DNA from: Brassica napus
Taxonomy: Eukaryota > Streptophyta > Magnoliopsida > Brassicales > Brassicaceae
Assembly (NCBI RefSeq): GCF_020379485.1
Contig: NC_063442.1
Coordinates: 10,751,509 to 10,815,508, forward strand
Reading direction: 5' to 3'
Length of the DNA: 64,000 bases
In this document: positions 43,558-54,659 of the stretch, in pieces
Numbering within the stretch: position 1 is the stretch's first letter
Layout of the letters: every line of letters begins with the position of its first letter
Translations under genes and position numbers: made by a program
Notes under the pieces: generated by a model
The model's database searches: none
What the model saw: the letters and a program-made list of their open reading frames with translations, nothing else
What the model was told of the DNA's origin: nothing

Positions 43558-46037
43558 CTATGGGGAATGAGTAGAGGGAGATGCTCCCTCCTCGTCGTCC
43601 TCAGGTGGTAACTCTTCAAGATGCTCGTCAGCAGGAGTGGCCATCTCTTCAATGTAGAAGGCTTGCCCGAACACAGTTGGTTTCCTCATTTTCTCCTTGA
43701 TGTCAAAGTGTAGGATGTTCTCTTTACCCAAATGGAGATCAATCGTGCCTTCCTTCACATTAACAATAGCTCCTGCTGTAGCTAAGAATGGTCTTTCTAG
43801 AATCAATGGGTCTTGAGCCTCCTCACCCATCTCAAGCACCACAAAATCTGTAGGTATCTCATACCTTCCAATCTTCACAGGGAGGTCCTCTAAGATGCCC
43901 ACAGGATACTTCACTGAACGATCAGCTAACACCAGAGAGAGTCTACACTTCTTGTACTGAGTGAATCCAAGCTTCTTTGCAACAGACAAAGGCATCAAGC
44001 TGACTCTAGCTCCCAAATCACAGAGACATTTCTCAAATACCATAGGTCCAAGAGCACAAGGTAGTGTGAAGCTTCCTGGATCCTCTAACTTCTCTGGAAC
44101 ATCAAGCCTCTGGATGATGGCACTGCACTCATGGGTAAGAATCATCATGCCTTCCATCTCCTTCTTCTTTGCAGCTACAGCATCTTTCAAGAACTTGCTG
44201 TATTGAGGAATCAACATAAAAGCATCGATGATGGGCATTGCAACCTGAGCTTCACTCATTTGCTTCTCAAACAGAGCCTTGTATTTCTCTAGCAGTTGCT
44301 TCTTGAATCTACCAGGGAATGGAAGTTTGGGTTCATAGGGAGGAGGAACAAAATAACTTTCACTTGCTGGAGTAACAACTTCACCATCCTTTAATGTCTT
44401 CTTCTCTTCCCCAACCTTTCCTTTACCTTTGGCGTCCACTATCTTCTCCAAGATCTCGTCATTGATCTTCTCATCAACAATCACCACTTCATCATCTATG
44501 TTGATGGCAACCCCCTCACTTAATTTCTCAGCATCCTTGGTGAGGGTTCTAGGAGGTAACTGCTTACCACTCCTAAGGGTGATAGCCTTGGCCTCTTTGG
44601 GGTTTTGGTCAGACTTTCCAGGTAGAGATCCTTGCTGGCGATTCTGGTCAGTGTTCATGGAAGCAAACTGATTCTCTAAATTCCTGACTGTAGAAGCAAG
44701 GTGTGAGAATTTGTTGTTGAGCTCATTGTAACTCCCATCAATCTTGGTATGAAGGTTTTTCAACTCATAACCAACATGCTTCTCACTTCTAGTCTGAGAC
44801 TCCAAGATTTGTTTCAGTAAGGTATCAGTGCTGCTCTCTTGAGGAGCAGAGGAACCAGACGAGGGGTTTTGCTGAGGCTGATAGCTGCCTTGCTGGTTGT
44901 TTCTAGGCGGATAACCACTCTGTTGGTTGGTTGGATAGGATTTCTGTTGGTAGTTGTTGTACTGAAAGTTGGCTCTTTTTTGTACCAGCTACCATTGTTG
45001 TTAATGAAACACAACTCCTCTTGACCTTCCAAACCATCAACCTCATTGACAGCAAGTGGATCTTCCTGCTTGGAGTTACCAACAAACTTCAGCTGCTCTT
45101 GGGTGGCTTTTTCAGCAATGAGTAGGTCGATCTTGTCTTCCAAAGCTTTGATCTCTTTCCTCGTCTGCTTATCATCTGTTCTACTGCCTCTGTCATGGTC
45201 TCCACTGTAGACTGCATCACTCTTTACCATGTTGTCAACCAGCTCTTCTGCATCCTCTTCAGTTCTCCCCAAGAAGAATTCATTGCTAGCTATATCCAGT
45301 CTGGCTCTGTACTTAGGAAGAGCACCACGGTAGAATGTGCTCAGCAAGCTCTCCTTAGAGAAGCCATGGTGTGGGCATTGAGCTTGGTAGCCCTTGAATC
45401 TCTCCCAGGCTTCACTGAAACCTTCCAAGTTCTTCTGTTGAAAGCTGAAAATCTCGTTTCTCAGCTTAGCAGTTCTTGAAGTAGAGAAGAACTTCTCCAA
45501 GAATGCTTTCTTGCAGTCATCCCAAGTGGTGATGGAGTCGCTGGGTAGAGACTTCTCCCACTGACGTGCCTTATCCCCCAAAGAGAAAGGGAATAGCTTG
45601 AGCTTTAAGGCATCTTCGGACACACCATTTGTTTTTGACAACCCACAGTAGCTGTCGAACCTGTCCAAGTGATCAAATGGATCCTCTAGAGCCAATCCAT
45701 GATACTTGTTGTTCTCGATCACGTTGAGGAGTCCTGATTTTATCTCAAAGTTGTTGGCTGCCACAGCTGGTGCTCGGATTCCCAATCTATGACCATGAAT
45801 GTTGGGGCGGTCGTAAGTGCCAATGGGTCGAGCTGCTCGCTGTTGGTTTTGTGGAACGTTGTTAGCTTTATTGACACCCGCATCATTTTGAGGTATGTCT
45901 TCTATATCAGTGTCCAATCTCTGCAAGTGAGCCTGTTGCTCTTCTTCTCTTCTCTTTCTAGCACACTCTCTCTCTAAAGCTCGGATGTCTGCAGCTCTTG
46001 GAACTAGGTTTGATGGACCCCTGCTCCTCAAGTTCAT
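43558..46037 (-). pseudogene. Gag-protease gene of the outer Athila-like element, frameshifted
   Basis: The Gag part (ATG at 46037, MNLRSRGPSN) has the Retrotrans_gag signature (KARQWEKSLPSDSITTWDDC, FSEAWERFKGYQAQCPHHGF). The conserved frame is lost near 44978, apparently by one missing base after the YKKEP codons; the original frame then runs to a stop at 44814, while the next frame stays open from the shift to the stop at 43558 and encodes the Q/N-rich linker, ESQTRSEKHVGYELKNLHTK, and an aspartic-protease-like domain. The protease loop reads DLGARVSLMP, where relatives have Ser in place of Arg. The short hydrophobic N-terminal extension from 46106 is not considered real. The gene ends before any polymerase domain. 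Confidence 0.85.
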
Positions 46038-46145
46038 GCACCTGTAGATTAAAGGGAGGTGAAGAAGAATCAGTAACAAAATAAAATAAAAATGACTTAG
46101 TCTCAAGCAAGTGACTAAATCTCAATGTTGAAATCTACTCAGAAT

Positions 46146-46163
46146 TTGGCAACGGCGCCAATT
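46146..46163 (-). other. Primer-binding site of the outer element
   Basis: On the minus strand TGGCGCCGTTGCCAAATTC begins three bases after the 5' LTR, the Asp-tRNA-type site usual in Athila and Tat elements. Confidence 0.8.
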
Positions 46164-47562
46164 TGATGTTAGGAGTTTTCAAGGCTCCTAAGACAAATGT
46201 TGTAGTATAAAAGATTGTCGAACCAGTTCTGAGGGATATCAAAGCACCGAGAATGCAAGTACTCACTTAATCTAAGTGCAACCAATGATTTAGATGGGTT
46301 TTAAGCTATGACTAAAACTAAAAAGGAATAACAGAATGATACTTTCTTGACTAAGGGAAAAGAGAACTCATGGGCATAGGGATTAGACCTTGGGTGATCA
46401 AGTATCGAACTAAGGATGGCAAATGATCGATCAAACTATCGACCTTAAGCCTAGACACAATTCTAAGCAAGCTCTATGTCTAGATGAATGCTCATTTGCT
46501 AACATATCTCAAACATCAAATGTCTTTGGTTGAATAATATGAAAGCAATCATTACTAACAAGTCTATTAGCTATCTTAGCACCTTTAACAACAAATGTCT
46601 TTGGCAAAGTATACTAAAAGCCTAGGAGAGTTGTCTCGGGCATTTCATCGAACACCTTTCGGGTGAGAAATGCCTAAGGATCAACAACTGAGTGGCCAAC
46701 TCAGAAGATGCATTATGATTACTCTACTAGCAAGGAAATACGAATGATCTACACTAAAAAATCCTAGCTCTAACCTAATCACCCTTAATCTCCCTAACCC
46801 ATGAATTCAAAAGGTGATTACTCACTAATCTCCATGATTCCTCTTAAACCCATATTGGATTTCAGAATAATCATGTAGAGAAATAGATAAGAAATCAACA
46901 AGAACACAAGAACATAACAATCAAAATCCAAGAGATGAACTTCTCCAGAGAGTTTTTGTGTATTTCTCAATAGATCAAAAGATAATCTGCCTGGTGGCTA
47001 CAAAAGATGTTTAAAACATAGGTTTTTCCAAGTGCAAAACGTCCAAAATAAATTGCAAAAAGGTCCTTGAGAAATCATGATTTTCGGCAGCAAAATAACG
47101 CGGAGCGACTTGCAGGTGTCGCTCCGGAAAGTCACTCCAGGGCCGATTTTTGGTGTCTCCGGGCGAGAGGTCGCGAGCGACTTTGGTGTGTCGCTCCAAC
47201 GGGTCGCTCTGGATCGGGAGCGACCTTGGTAGGTCGCTCTGAGAGGTCGCTCCAGGGTCATCTATGACTGTTCGGAGTAATGAGAACGCGAGCGACTTCA
47301 TGGCGTCGCTTTAGGAAGGTCGCTCTGAGAAGTGGGACACAGCGACTTCGTGATGTCGCTCCGGGAGGTCGCTCCCATGCTCGGTTCGTCCAATGGTCAC
47401 CTTTTCACCTTTTTTTAGCTCCAAATAACCTCATGTGGTACTCCAGTACCTAATAGAGACTCATGTATGCAAAATGCAATCTAAACATGTCTAAATCCTA
47501 ATCTATATGATGAAAATGTTTATGAATGAATGGATAAAACAATGCAAATATGCAAGATATCA
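46164..47562 (-). repeat. 5' LTR of the outer element
   Basis: 1,399 bp, equal in length to 31380-32778, with the GAGCGAC/GTCGCTC array at 47097-47384. The TGAGG target duplication follows. Confidence 0.92.
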
Positions 47563-47567
47563 TGAGG

Positions 47568-50506
47568 TTTATTTAGTCAGGTGTTGGTACATGTATATAA
47601 TTATTTAAGACTTGTGAGCAAGAGACTAGCTCTTTCCCTATTCTGTTTTGTACATTGGCTTGTGCTATAATCTACATGTGTTTCTGTTTTGTACATTGGC
47701 TTGTGCTATAATCATTAAATGGTTATCATTAAATGATAAATACACAATCACATACTACTAAATAGATACAACAATTGTAAAACTACGACAATTTAGTAAT
47801 TTACAATGATTTAGATCAGAAAACTCATCGCTCAATCTTGGCGATTTTTTGTTGAGGTAATGGGTGAATCCAAAGAATCCTAGCTAGTAATAAGATGGTG
47901 CATAAGTGGTAAGGAAAAAAATGAAAAATGTTAATCATAGACTGATATGGGTGCACAAAGCAATTTTAGTGACTGTTTCTATAGCTAAAAATTACCACTA
48001 AAATACTTAAACTAAATTCTGAATATCAAATTTAGTATGAGCAGTGTGCACGTGCCCCTAACGTATTACCTGCATTCGCCCTTGGTTGGGATGGTGGCGC
48101 CAAAGGAAGACGAGATTCAGTGACTAAGCATTTCGGTTATTCAGAGACGGTGGCAGATCTAAAATTAGTTTTTGGAAAGGACAATAGAAAAATGCGGTAA
48201 AGATCTCTCCTCCCACTTGCTTAAACATGATCGGATATATGTCATTAGTTATTTTGTTCTGCTTTTTTCTTTATTTCCTGACAGCAGCTTTTAAATGGTT
48301 GATGGTTCTGTAGATGTGTGGCTAAGCTTTTCTCCCATTCTTGTGACCCTCTTAGTAAATCAAAACCCGATTTAGATGGTGGCGACTTCGTTCGTTTAAG
48401 CCTTGCCCTCGTATTGACAGGTGAACGAAATGGAAGGCAGACATAACTTTTGGCTCCAATAGTTTAGTTACTTTTTATTTAATTTGATTTTATAGCATTA
48501 AAGTTACGGTATTCCCATTAATCATGTTCTTAGTATTCTTTTCTTCTTTTGTATCTCAGTCGTTGTCTATTACAAAATATTTAAAAATTCAACACCAATA
48601 GACTATTTTAATTATTTTTTCTATCTTGGTCACTGTATATTATATTTTTTGTAAAAGAAAAATCAATACCAAAAACGTTTCAAAAAAGAAAAACTCATCA
48701 TTTTGATTGACCTTTTAATATTCAATTCATGTCAAACTAAATCCTACAAAAACTTTTAAATTTGGTCATATATTTAATATATTCAAATTTTCTAAATTTA
48801 TTATGTTTGTTTCACCATTCATTTCATAAATCATTTAAAAAGAGAAGCTCTTATATATGTTTTGTATATTAAACTAAAATAATATTTTTATAATATATTT
48901 AATTAATATATGTATATAAAATGTGTACATATTTAATATCATATTTCGAGTATATTAAACTAGATTATTATTTTATATTAGAGTTCTGTAAAAATTAAAA
49001 AAATATTTTTAATTTTCTACATGTAATATAAGATGGAAATCATTTCAGTGGTTTTGTAAGAATTCCATCACTTTTTAATGATTTTCGCTTATCTAAAAAA
49101 GAAGCTATAATAATAAAAAAAAAATCCTCTTTTATGTTTCTGTGGGTCGTGACTCATATCTTGCACTGGATAAATGAAATTAGTGAAACCGAAATTAGGG
49201 GTGGACACATAGCAAATACTAATGCAGTATTCAGTATTTATGATTTGCTACGTAGTTTACAGATTTCTAATTTTTGATTATTTTATTCTATAAAAATACT
49301 GATATCTAGTTTTTCGGCTATCCAAAAAAATTATAAATGTTTGCGAATAATTATGGATATTTATGAATATCTCTTACACTTTATTCAATACAAGTAAATC
49401 TAAGAAAAACCTATACAAGTTTATTTTCAAAAAATATCTTTTACATGATAAAAACAAAAAGTAAAAATTAGTGAAACTATATACTCCATTAATTTTATAA
49501 AACATAAAATTTTAGAGAATTGTAGTTTTATATATATTTTATATTTCTTTCTTAATTTAATAATTTTATAAGTAATTTTATAAATAAAATTTATTAAAAT
49601 TATATGCTAAAATAATTATTATATAAAATTATATATTTACAACTCTCTATTTGTTTGTATATATATACTTCTATTTGTATAAAAATGAAGCAAAGTGGAT
49701 ATCCGGCCCTATAACTTTCAGTATTTTTGATTTGCTTCGTTTTTAACGGATATCGATTCTAATATTTTTTTTACTCCAGAGACTTATGGATATCCAGATT
49801 TTTCGAATCGTAATGAATAACGAATGAAATCAAAAAATGCCAAACCCTATCTGAGATTTAGAATTTAAAATCTATTTTTTAAACATTGATCGTTTTTGAA
49901 AGGGAGTATATTATATTTCTAATTCTTAGTATAGAAGACGTATGGGATTCGGTTCAAAACCTATTAATCATATAGAAAGTTGTGAGTGTTAGATAAAAAG
50001 GTTTGAGAGGTCGAGTGTCAGAGAAAGTCAACAAGACAAAAAAAGAAAAAAACACCAGAAAAGTTCATAGGAATTTTTTAAAAACAAAAATAATTATATT
50101 ACTCAGTGTTGGAGCGATTTGAAAAACTAAAGCGGAATAGAATAACAAACAAATAAATAGTTTCTATAAAAATATGAAATGAACTGTACTTATATTTATC
50201 ATGTTTTTGTTTGTTGTTCTTCCTTGTTTTTAGGAACCAGTATTCCATTTTCCCATAACTCTTTGTCTAGGAATCTTACAACAACAATTAACATCACAAT
50301 CCACCCATGACCCATCGCAGGCTAACCCTTAATGTTTTGAACAAAAAGAGGTTCAATAGTAGTTCACCGGATAATTAGCCAAGTGTCCAAAAACTGTAAG
50401 AGATTGTTCTGAATTAAAGATGCTTTTTGTTAAGGGTAATTAATGGTATGTTTCCCTTGATTGTTATGGAGTTCAAGTAACAAAAAATATGTTTGCAAAT
50501 AAATAA
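47568..50506. other. AT-rich spacer
   Basis: A 32-bp direct repeat (TTCTGTTTTGTACATTGG and flanking text) occurs at about 47641 and 47682. 48060-48460 is less AT-rich but has no supported ORF. 49195-49860 has GGGGTGGACA at one end and decayed TATCCGAAT-like repeats, resembling an old non-autonomous transposon. No gene is recognised. Confidence 0.45.
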
Positions 50507-50508
50507 TA

Positions 50509-50837
50509 CCCTCTCCGTTTCTGGATAAGTGTCACTTTGACATTTTTCACACAAATTAAAAAAGTAGCAGAAATATATATATAAGTTGTTATTAATTACA
50601 TCTTTCTGACCAATAGTATTTAAGATAAATAAAATTATTTATAGAACCAATGCAGTTTGCAATTAATTTTCAGCTGAAAGTAAGTATAAATTTTCTTTCC
50701 TTGTTGTCCAAACCCTCACGTTTTAGTCACAAAGTGTAAAAAAAAATAAGTATAATTTGCATTGAAATTGTAAAGTGACACTTTTTGTGTAACAAGAAAA
50801 AAAATTAGAATGACACTTATTATGAAACAGATGGAGA
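50509..50837. mobile_element. Stowaway-like Tc1/mariner MITE
   Basis: The left end CCCTCTCCGTTTCTGGATAA and the right end, inverted, CTCCATCTGTTTCATAATAA followed by GTGTCA on both sides, form inverted repeats close to the Stowaway consensus CTCCCTCCGTTTC. A TA dinucleotide flanks each side. No coding sequence. Confidence 0.75.
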
Positions 50838-51036
50838 TATGAGATATTAAAGATCTCCAGTCATGTTGAGTATAACATTACAGATTACAAGATGAATAAA
50901 ATCGAGATTACTTAAATGTTGCGCCTAATTTATATTAAAATGTTTGCTTATAATTTTTTTTATGTTGTCATGATGAGAAAAGACAAAAAAATTATCAAAA
51001 AGAGATTTAATAAATTTAAATGTAATTATGTTACAC

Positions 51037-51038
<2 letters not shown>

Positions 51039-51077
<39 letters not shown>

Positions 51078-51089
51078 TTGTTTTATTAC

Positions 51090-51129
<40 letters not shown>
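51039..51129. repeat. Two (TA)n microsatellites
   Basis: TA runs at 51039-51073 and 51092-51129 are separated by 18 bp. The ORF spanning them is mostly YIYIYIYI and is an artefact. Confidence 0.9.
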
Positions 51130-51131
<2 letters not shown>

Positions 51132-53161
51132 CTAAAAATATCAAATGAAAGTTTGGACCTTTTTATGTTTTGTAAAAATTTAGAAAAATCTATTGGAAAC
51201 TTAAATAGTTTGCAAATTGAAAAAATGACATTATGAATGGAAAAGTGATTTGTATTTTATTTTATACTCTCAGGATACAAATGTTTGATGTTTCAACTAT
51301 TTAACATAGTTTAATACTTTTTGGTTTTACCAATAAAATTATACCATTAATATTTGTACATCTTATTTGATGTTTTAATTTTCTTTTTAAATGTATTGAC
51401 TTTACGGTAAAGCATCAATGTTTTAAATACAGTAACAAAAAAGAAAATTTGTGCACATCCCCTACATATTAATTGAGGATCATTTAAAAAGTTGTAACCT
51501 TCAGTTTGTACTAATTAAAAATAGATCATGCTTAGGTGTCACTTAATTAGGATGTTAATTTAGCTTACGTGGCAGGTTAAAAATCGATGGAAAAAATGTT
51601 GGTTTAAATCAAATTACTAGGGAACATTATATTAACCCAAAATATAAAAAGCGTGTATTCTTTCGTTAAATAAAAACTACAGAAGGACGTCAAAAAAAAA
51701 CTACGTAATTACCTAATATGATTAACATGTATATGGTAATTAATTACTATGAATAATAAAGATTTGGTAACAACTTTTTCATACTTCTTCATTTTTTTTT
51801 AATTAGATTTTTTTCTTATATGTTATATTTTGAATTTTTTAAATGATTTTAAATTACAAAAATGAAGAAACCTTATATGTTATATTTTAAAAAAATTTAA
51901 ACGACTTTAAATTACAAAATGAGGAAATTTTGAAAGTTTTCTCACAAAAGAAAAATTAAAGGAAATAAAAAAGTTACATAATGGAACTACCATATTATTA
52001 AAAGCTTGTGGTAAAAAGGGAGTTCATTCTAATGCCTGAAAATAATATTCTAAAGCTTTGGTATGTTCTCCATTACTTGTGTGGATAATGCCTATTATAT
52101 GTTATATTTTTTCTTATACGTTATATTTTAAATTTTTTTAAACGACTTTAAATTGCAAAAATTTAAGTTTTTCTTAAGCATATGACTAAAAGCATTAAAA
52201 TGACATATATCAATGCGATGGTTGATTTGAAACCTTTCAAAACCATAGAGAAGATAAATGTTAAAATAATTCAACTGTGGAAACAGTAATGTTCACTCTT
52301 TTCAAGAATGTGTTCGGTGGAAAAAAATAAGGTTTTTGTGTAATAATTTATTTAGTGTACAATCCGATCAACCCATGATATATTAATTATAGTTTAGGTC
52401 CATAATTTTTAAGAAAAATTAACCCGGTCTGTCGGAAAGAAATTATATAATAACAACAAAAAATATTGTATATGTATAAATAAAATGATCAAATATATAA
52501 AAAGTTGTCAATAATATATACAAATAAACTCACCTTGCGCAAATATTCTATCCTATCCTAGTAATAACAAAAACTAAAACATCGAGCATTGGTATAACCG
52601 GAGGATTAAAAAGTAGTCACGTGCATAGCATAGATCATACACGTGCCTACGTTAAAAAGACGAGACAGTCTCGTGACTGTCGTCATGACTGTTACAAGGC
52701 TGCTGATGCCCAAGCTGTATTAATGTACTATTGAATCTAAATCGGCTTAATTATCAGATTAAAAATTCGCTTAGATTCGTGCTTACTTACTCCTATCGAA
52801 AACAACAACATTAACATTTTAAAACAAGTAGATATTTAGAAATAAAGAAAAAATGTGTGTATATATATGTGTATTACAGCGGGAAAGACAGCTACAACCT
52901 CTGTTTTTCTTGATTGTTTAAAACTAGTGCATAATAAAAACGAATAATTAAACTTGGAGGATAAAATGTAATAAAGAAAGACTAGCTATATGGCGACATT
53001 ACTAACTTGATCAGTGGAACCTTAAAAGAAAAAAAGAGGAATACAATAATTATAACAAAGTTGCAAAGTTTTAAGTGTAAATAGATCACCATACATGGAC
53101 TCGTCTCGCCACAGTTAAGTTCACTCAAAACATAATTTCAGAAAAAGCAAAGGAAAAAAAA
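51130..53161. other. AT-rich spacer and 5' flank of the defensin-like gene
   Basis: Several repeated phrases (TATATGTTATATTTTAAAT..TTTAAACGACTTTAAATT at about 51826, 51872 and 52098) suggest decayed repeats. Two CACGTG G-box-type sites (52618 and 52640) and a GAGACAGTCTC palindrome (52662) lie about 0.5 kb upstream of the gene at 53162. Confidence 0.45.
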
Positions 53162-53517
53162 ATGGCAAAGAACATTGACTCCATCAGCTTCACCGTTCTC
53201 TTTCTTGTCCTTTCGATGGCTTCTACGGGTATTTGTTAACTAAACCATATATTATACTCTGCACTTGTGCATATATCATCATCTCTTCTAATTATCTTGT
53301 GCTGATGAACTTGATGAATATGTTAACATGTATAGACATTATGAAGAGCGAGGCTACATGCATTTTCTTAAACGGCCGCACGATGACTTCCCCATGTTTA
53401 GATACTAAATGCAGAGCCTATTGCGACAACCTATATGGCAGTACTAATATTTGTGCTGCACCTTGTGAAGCTGTCGGAAAAAAAGTCAACTGCCATTGTT
53501 ACGGATATACCTGGTGA
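53162..53517 (+). CDS. Defensin-like (DEFL/LCR) secreted cysteine-rich protein
   Basis: There are two exons: 53162-53228 (MAKNIDSISFTVLFLVLSMA, a signal peptide) and 53336-53517, joined across a 107-nt GT-AG intron at a Gly/Asp-type phase-1 boundary, the usual layout of plant defensin-like genes. The product is 82 residues. The mature part has eight cysteines spaced C-X11-C-X4-C-X3-C-X9-C-X3-C-X8-C-X1-C, ending CHCYGYTW, which fits the DEFL class stabilised by four disulfides. Members act in antimicrobial defence or in pollen-pistil signalling; which applies here is unknown. The short ORF beginning at 53233 is intronic text read into exon 2. Confidence 0.85.
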
Positions 53518-54177
53518 AGTTTGAGGATATCACAAGCGTATACGTTTATGTTCAAGTTTCGTTTGCTCCCACATGGAACGTCAAGGGAAAATTATAGCAC
53601 TGCTTGTCCTAAGGTGAAACCCCATATGTTGTGTGCACTTTGAATCATTCTTAATAGTAAACTCGTTTTTGTTTAATTCGATCCCGGTAACACTTAACTT
53701 TCTATCCCTAGAGAAAGTTTGTATATTGTTGATGACAAAAACTCATTGTCGATTTTTGTAAAATAAAAAGAGTTTACGGATCGGGTTAATTTGTCCGAGG
53801 AACAAAGTACAAAGAAACAAGGATTTAACTCCATTTTAGTAAATAGATTTGAGGAAAGATGTCTGAATTACCTTGTTTATTTGATGACTGAGAGTTGAGT
53901 ACAAAAAAAGAGGTTTAAAATCGAGCTCGGAAGAGATAATAAACAAAATAAAACAATTTTAATTTGATGCGAAGTGTGTAGTTTATGCAAGTTAGACTTG
54001 TGTTTCTTCTTGTTTATAGTCCGAGATTACGTTTCATATCCTCATTGATCTGTTAATTGCACATTTTGTACGTTATTATCTTTACTTTGCTTGATTTGAT
54101 GTTTCAGTCTGAGATGTGCACTTAATTGTATGTAATTCGTTAAAGGTGCGCACTTATAAAACTGAGTTTATGATAGT
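53518..54177. other. 3' flank of the defensin-like gene
   Basis: AT-rich with no further gene. The probable polyadenylation region is the ATAAAAAG text near 53763. Confidence 0.4.
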
Positions 54178-54180
54178 TAA

Positions 54181-54314
54181 GAGCATGTTTATTGGGAGGT
54201 TCTTAGGTTGGGGTTCTTAACGAAATATAAGAAACCGTTTCTTAACTTTTAACTGAAAAAGTTAAGAGCCGGTTTGTAAATATCTTATTTAAAACTTCCC
54301 AATAAAACATGCTC
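54181..54314. mobile_element. Harbinger-type MITE
   Basis: A 134-bp element with inverted ends GAGCATGTTTATTGGGA / TCCCAATAAAACATGCTC (close match) and a TAA target duplication on both sides (54178-54180 and 54315-54317). Non-coding. Confidence 0.82.
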
Positions 54315-54317
54315 TAA

Positions 54318-54659
54318 TGTAAATACAACTTTCGCTCGTAGGTTTGGACGTACGGATATCCACTCGGGTTAGGTTTAAGATCAATCGGGTTTTAATTCTC
54401 TGGTATAGTTCCATTCAGAAACTATGCAATTCGATTTGTTTTGGATTTGGTTTGTTTTCATTCGAATCCGGTTTAGATACTTTAACACATTGCAAATTCG
54501 GTTGAAACATTTTAAATTTGGGTTTGGTTCTACTCTGAGTTTTGGTTACCTACTGATTTGAGATTCAAAAGTATATATTTTACTTCACAAATTTTACAAG
54601 TGTAAACCATTTTCACTAACAAAAACTTGGTGGTATGATTCATAAGTGATTGTTAAGAG
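54318..54659. other. Spacer before the satellite
   Basis: Contains GGTTTGGACGTACGGATATCC and related GGTTYGGTT-rich text typical of decayed Brassicaceae transposons. No gene. Confidence 0.4.

Larger units (their letters stand above)
31380..47562 (-). mobile_element. Outer Athila-like Ty3/gypsy element, non-autonomous, hosting a nested element
   Basis: The LTRs are 1,399 bp each (31380-32778 and 46164-47562) with TG/CA ends, flanked by the 5-bp duplication TGAGG (31375-31379 and 47563-47567). On the minus strand a TGGCGCCGTTGCC primer-binding site (Asp tRNA type, 46146-46160) follows the 5' LTR. The interior encodes gag and protease only (43558-46037) plus about 1.4 kb of non-coding sequence; reverse transcriptase and integrase are absent. 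The inner element at 32832-42111 is inserted near its 3' LTR. By eye the LTRs differ at about 15-18 positions, so the insertion is fairly young. Confidence 0.93.

Noticed and set aside
44903..45085. Separate small ORF inside the outer gag gene
   Set aside because: It is an alternative frame across the frameshift site, not an independent gene.
50916..51236. 106-codon ORF
   Set aside because: Most of it translates TA dinucleotide runs; it is not a protein gene.
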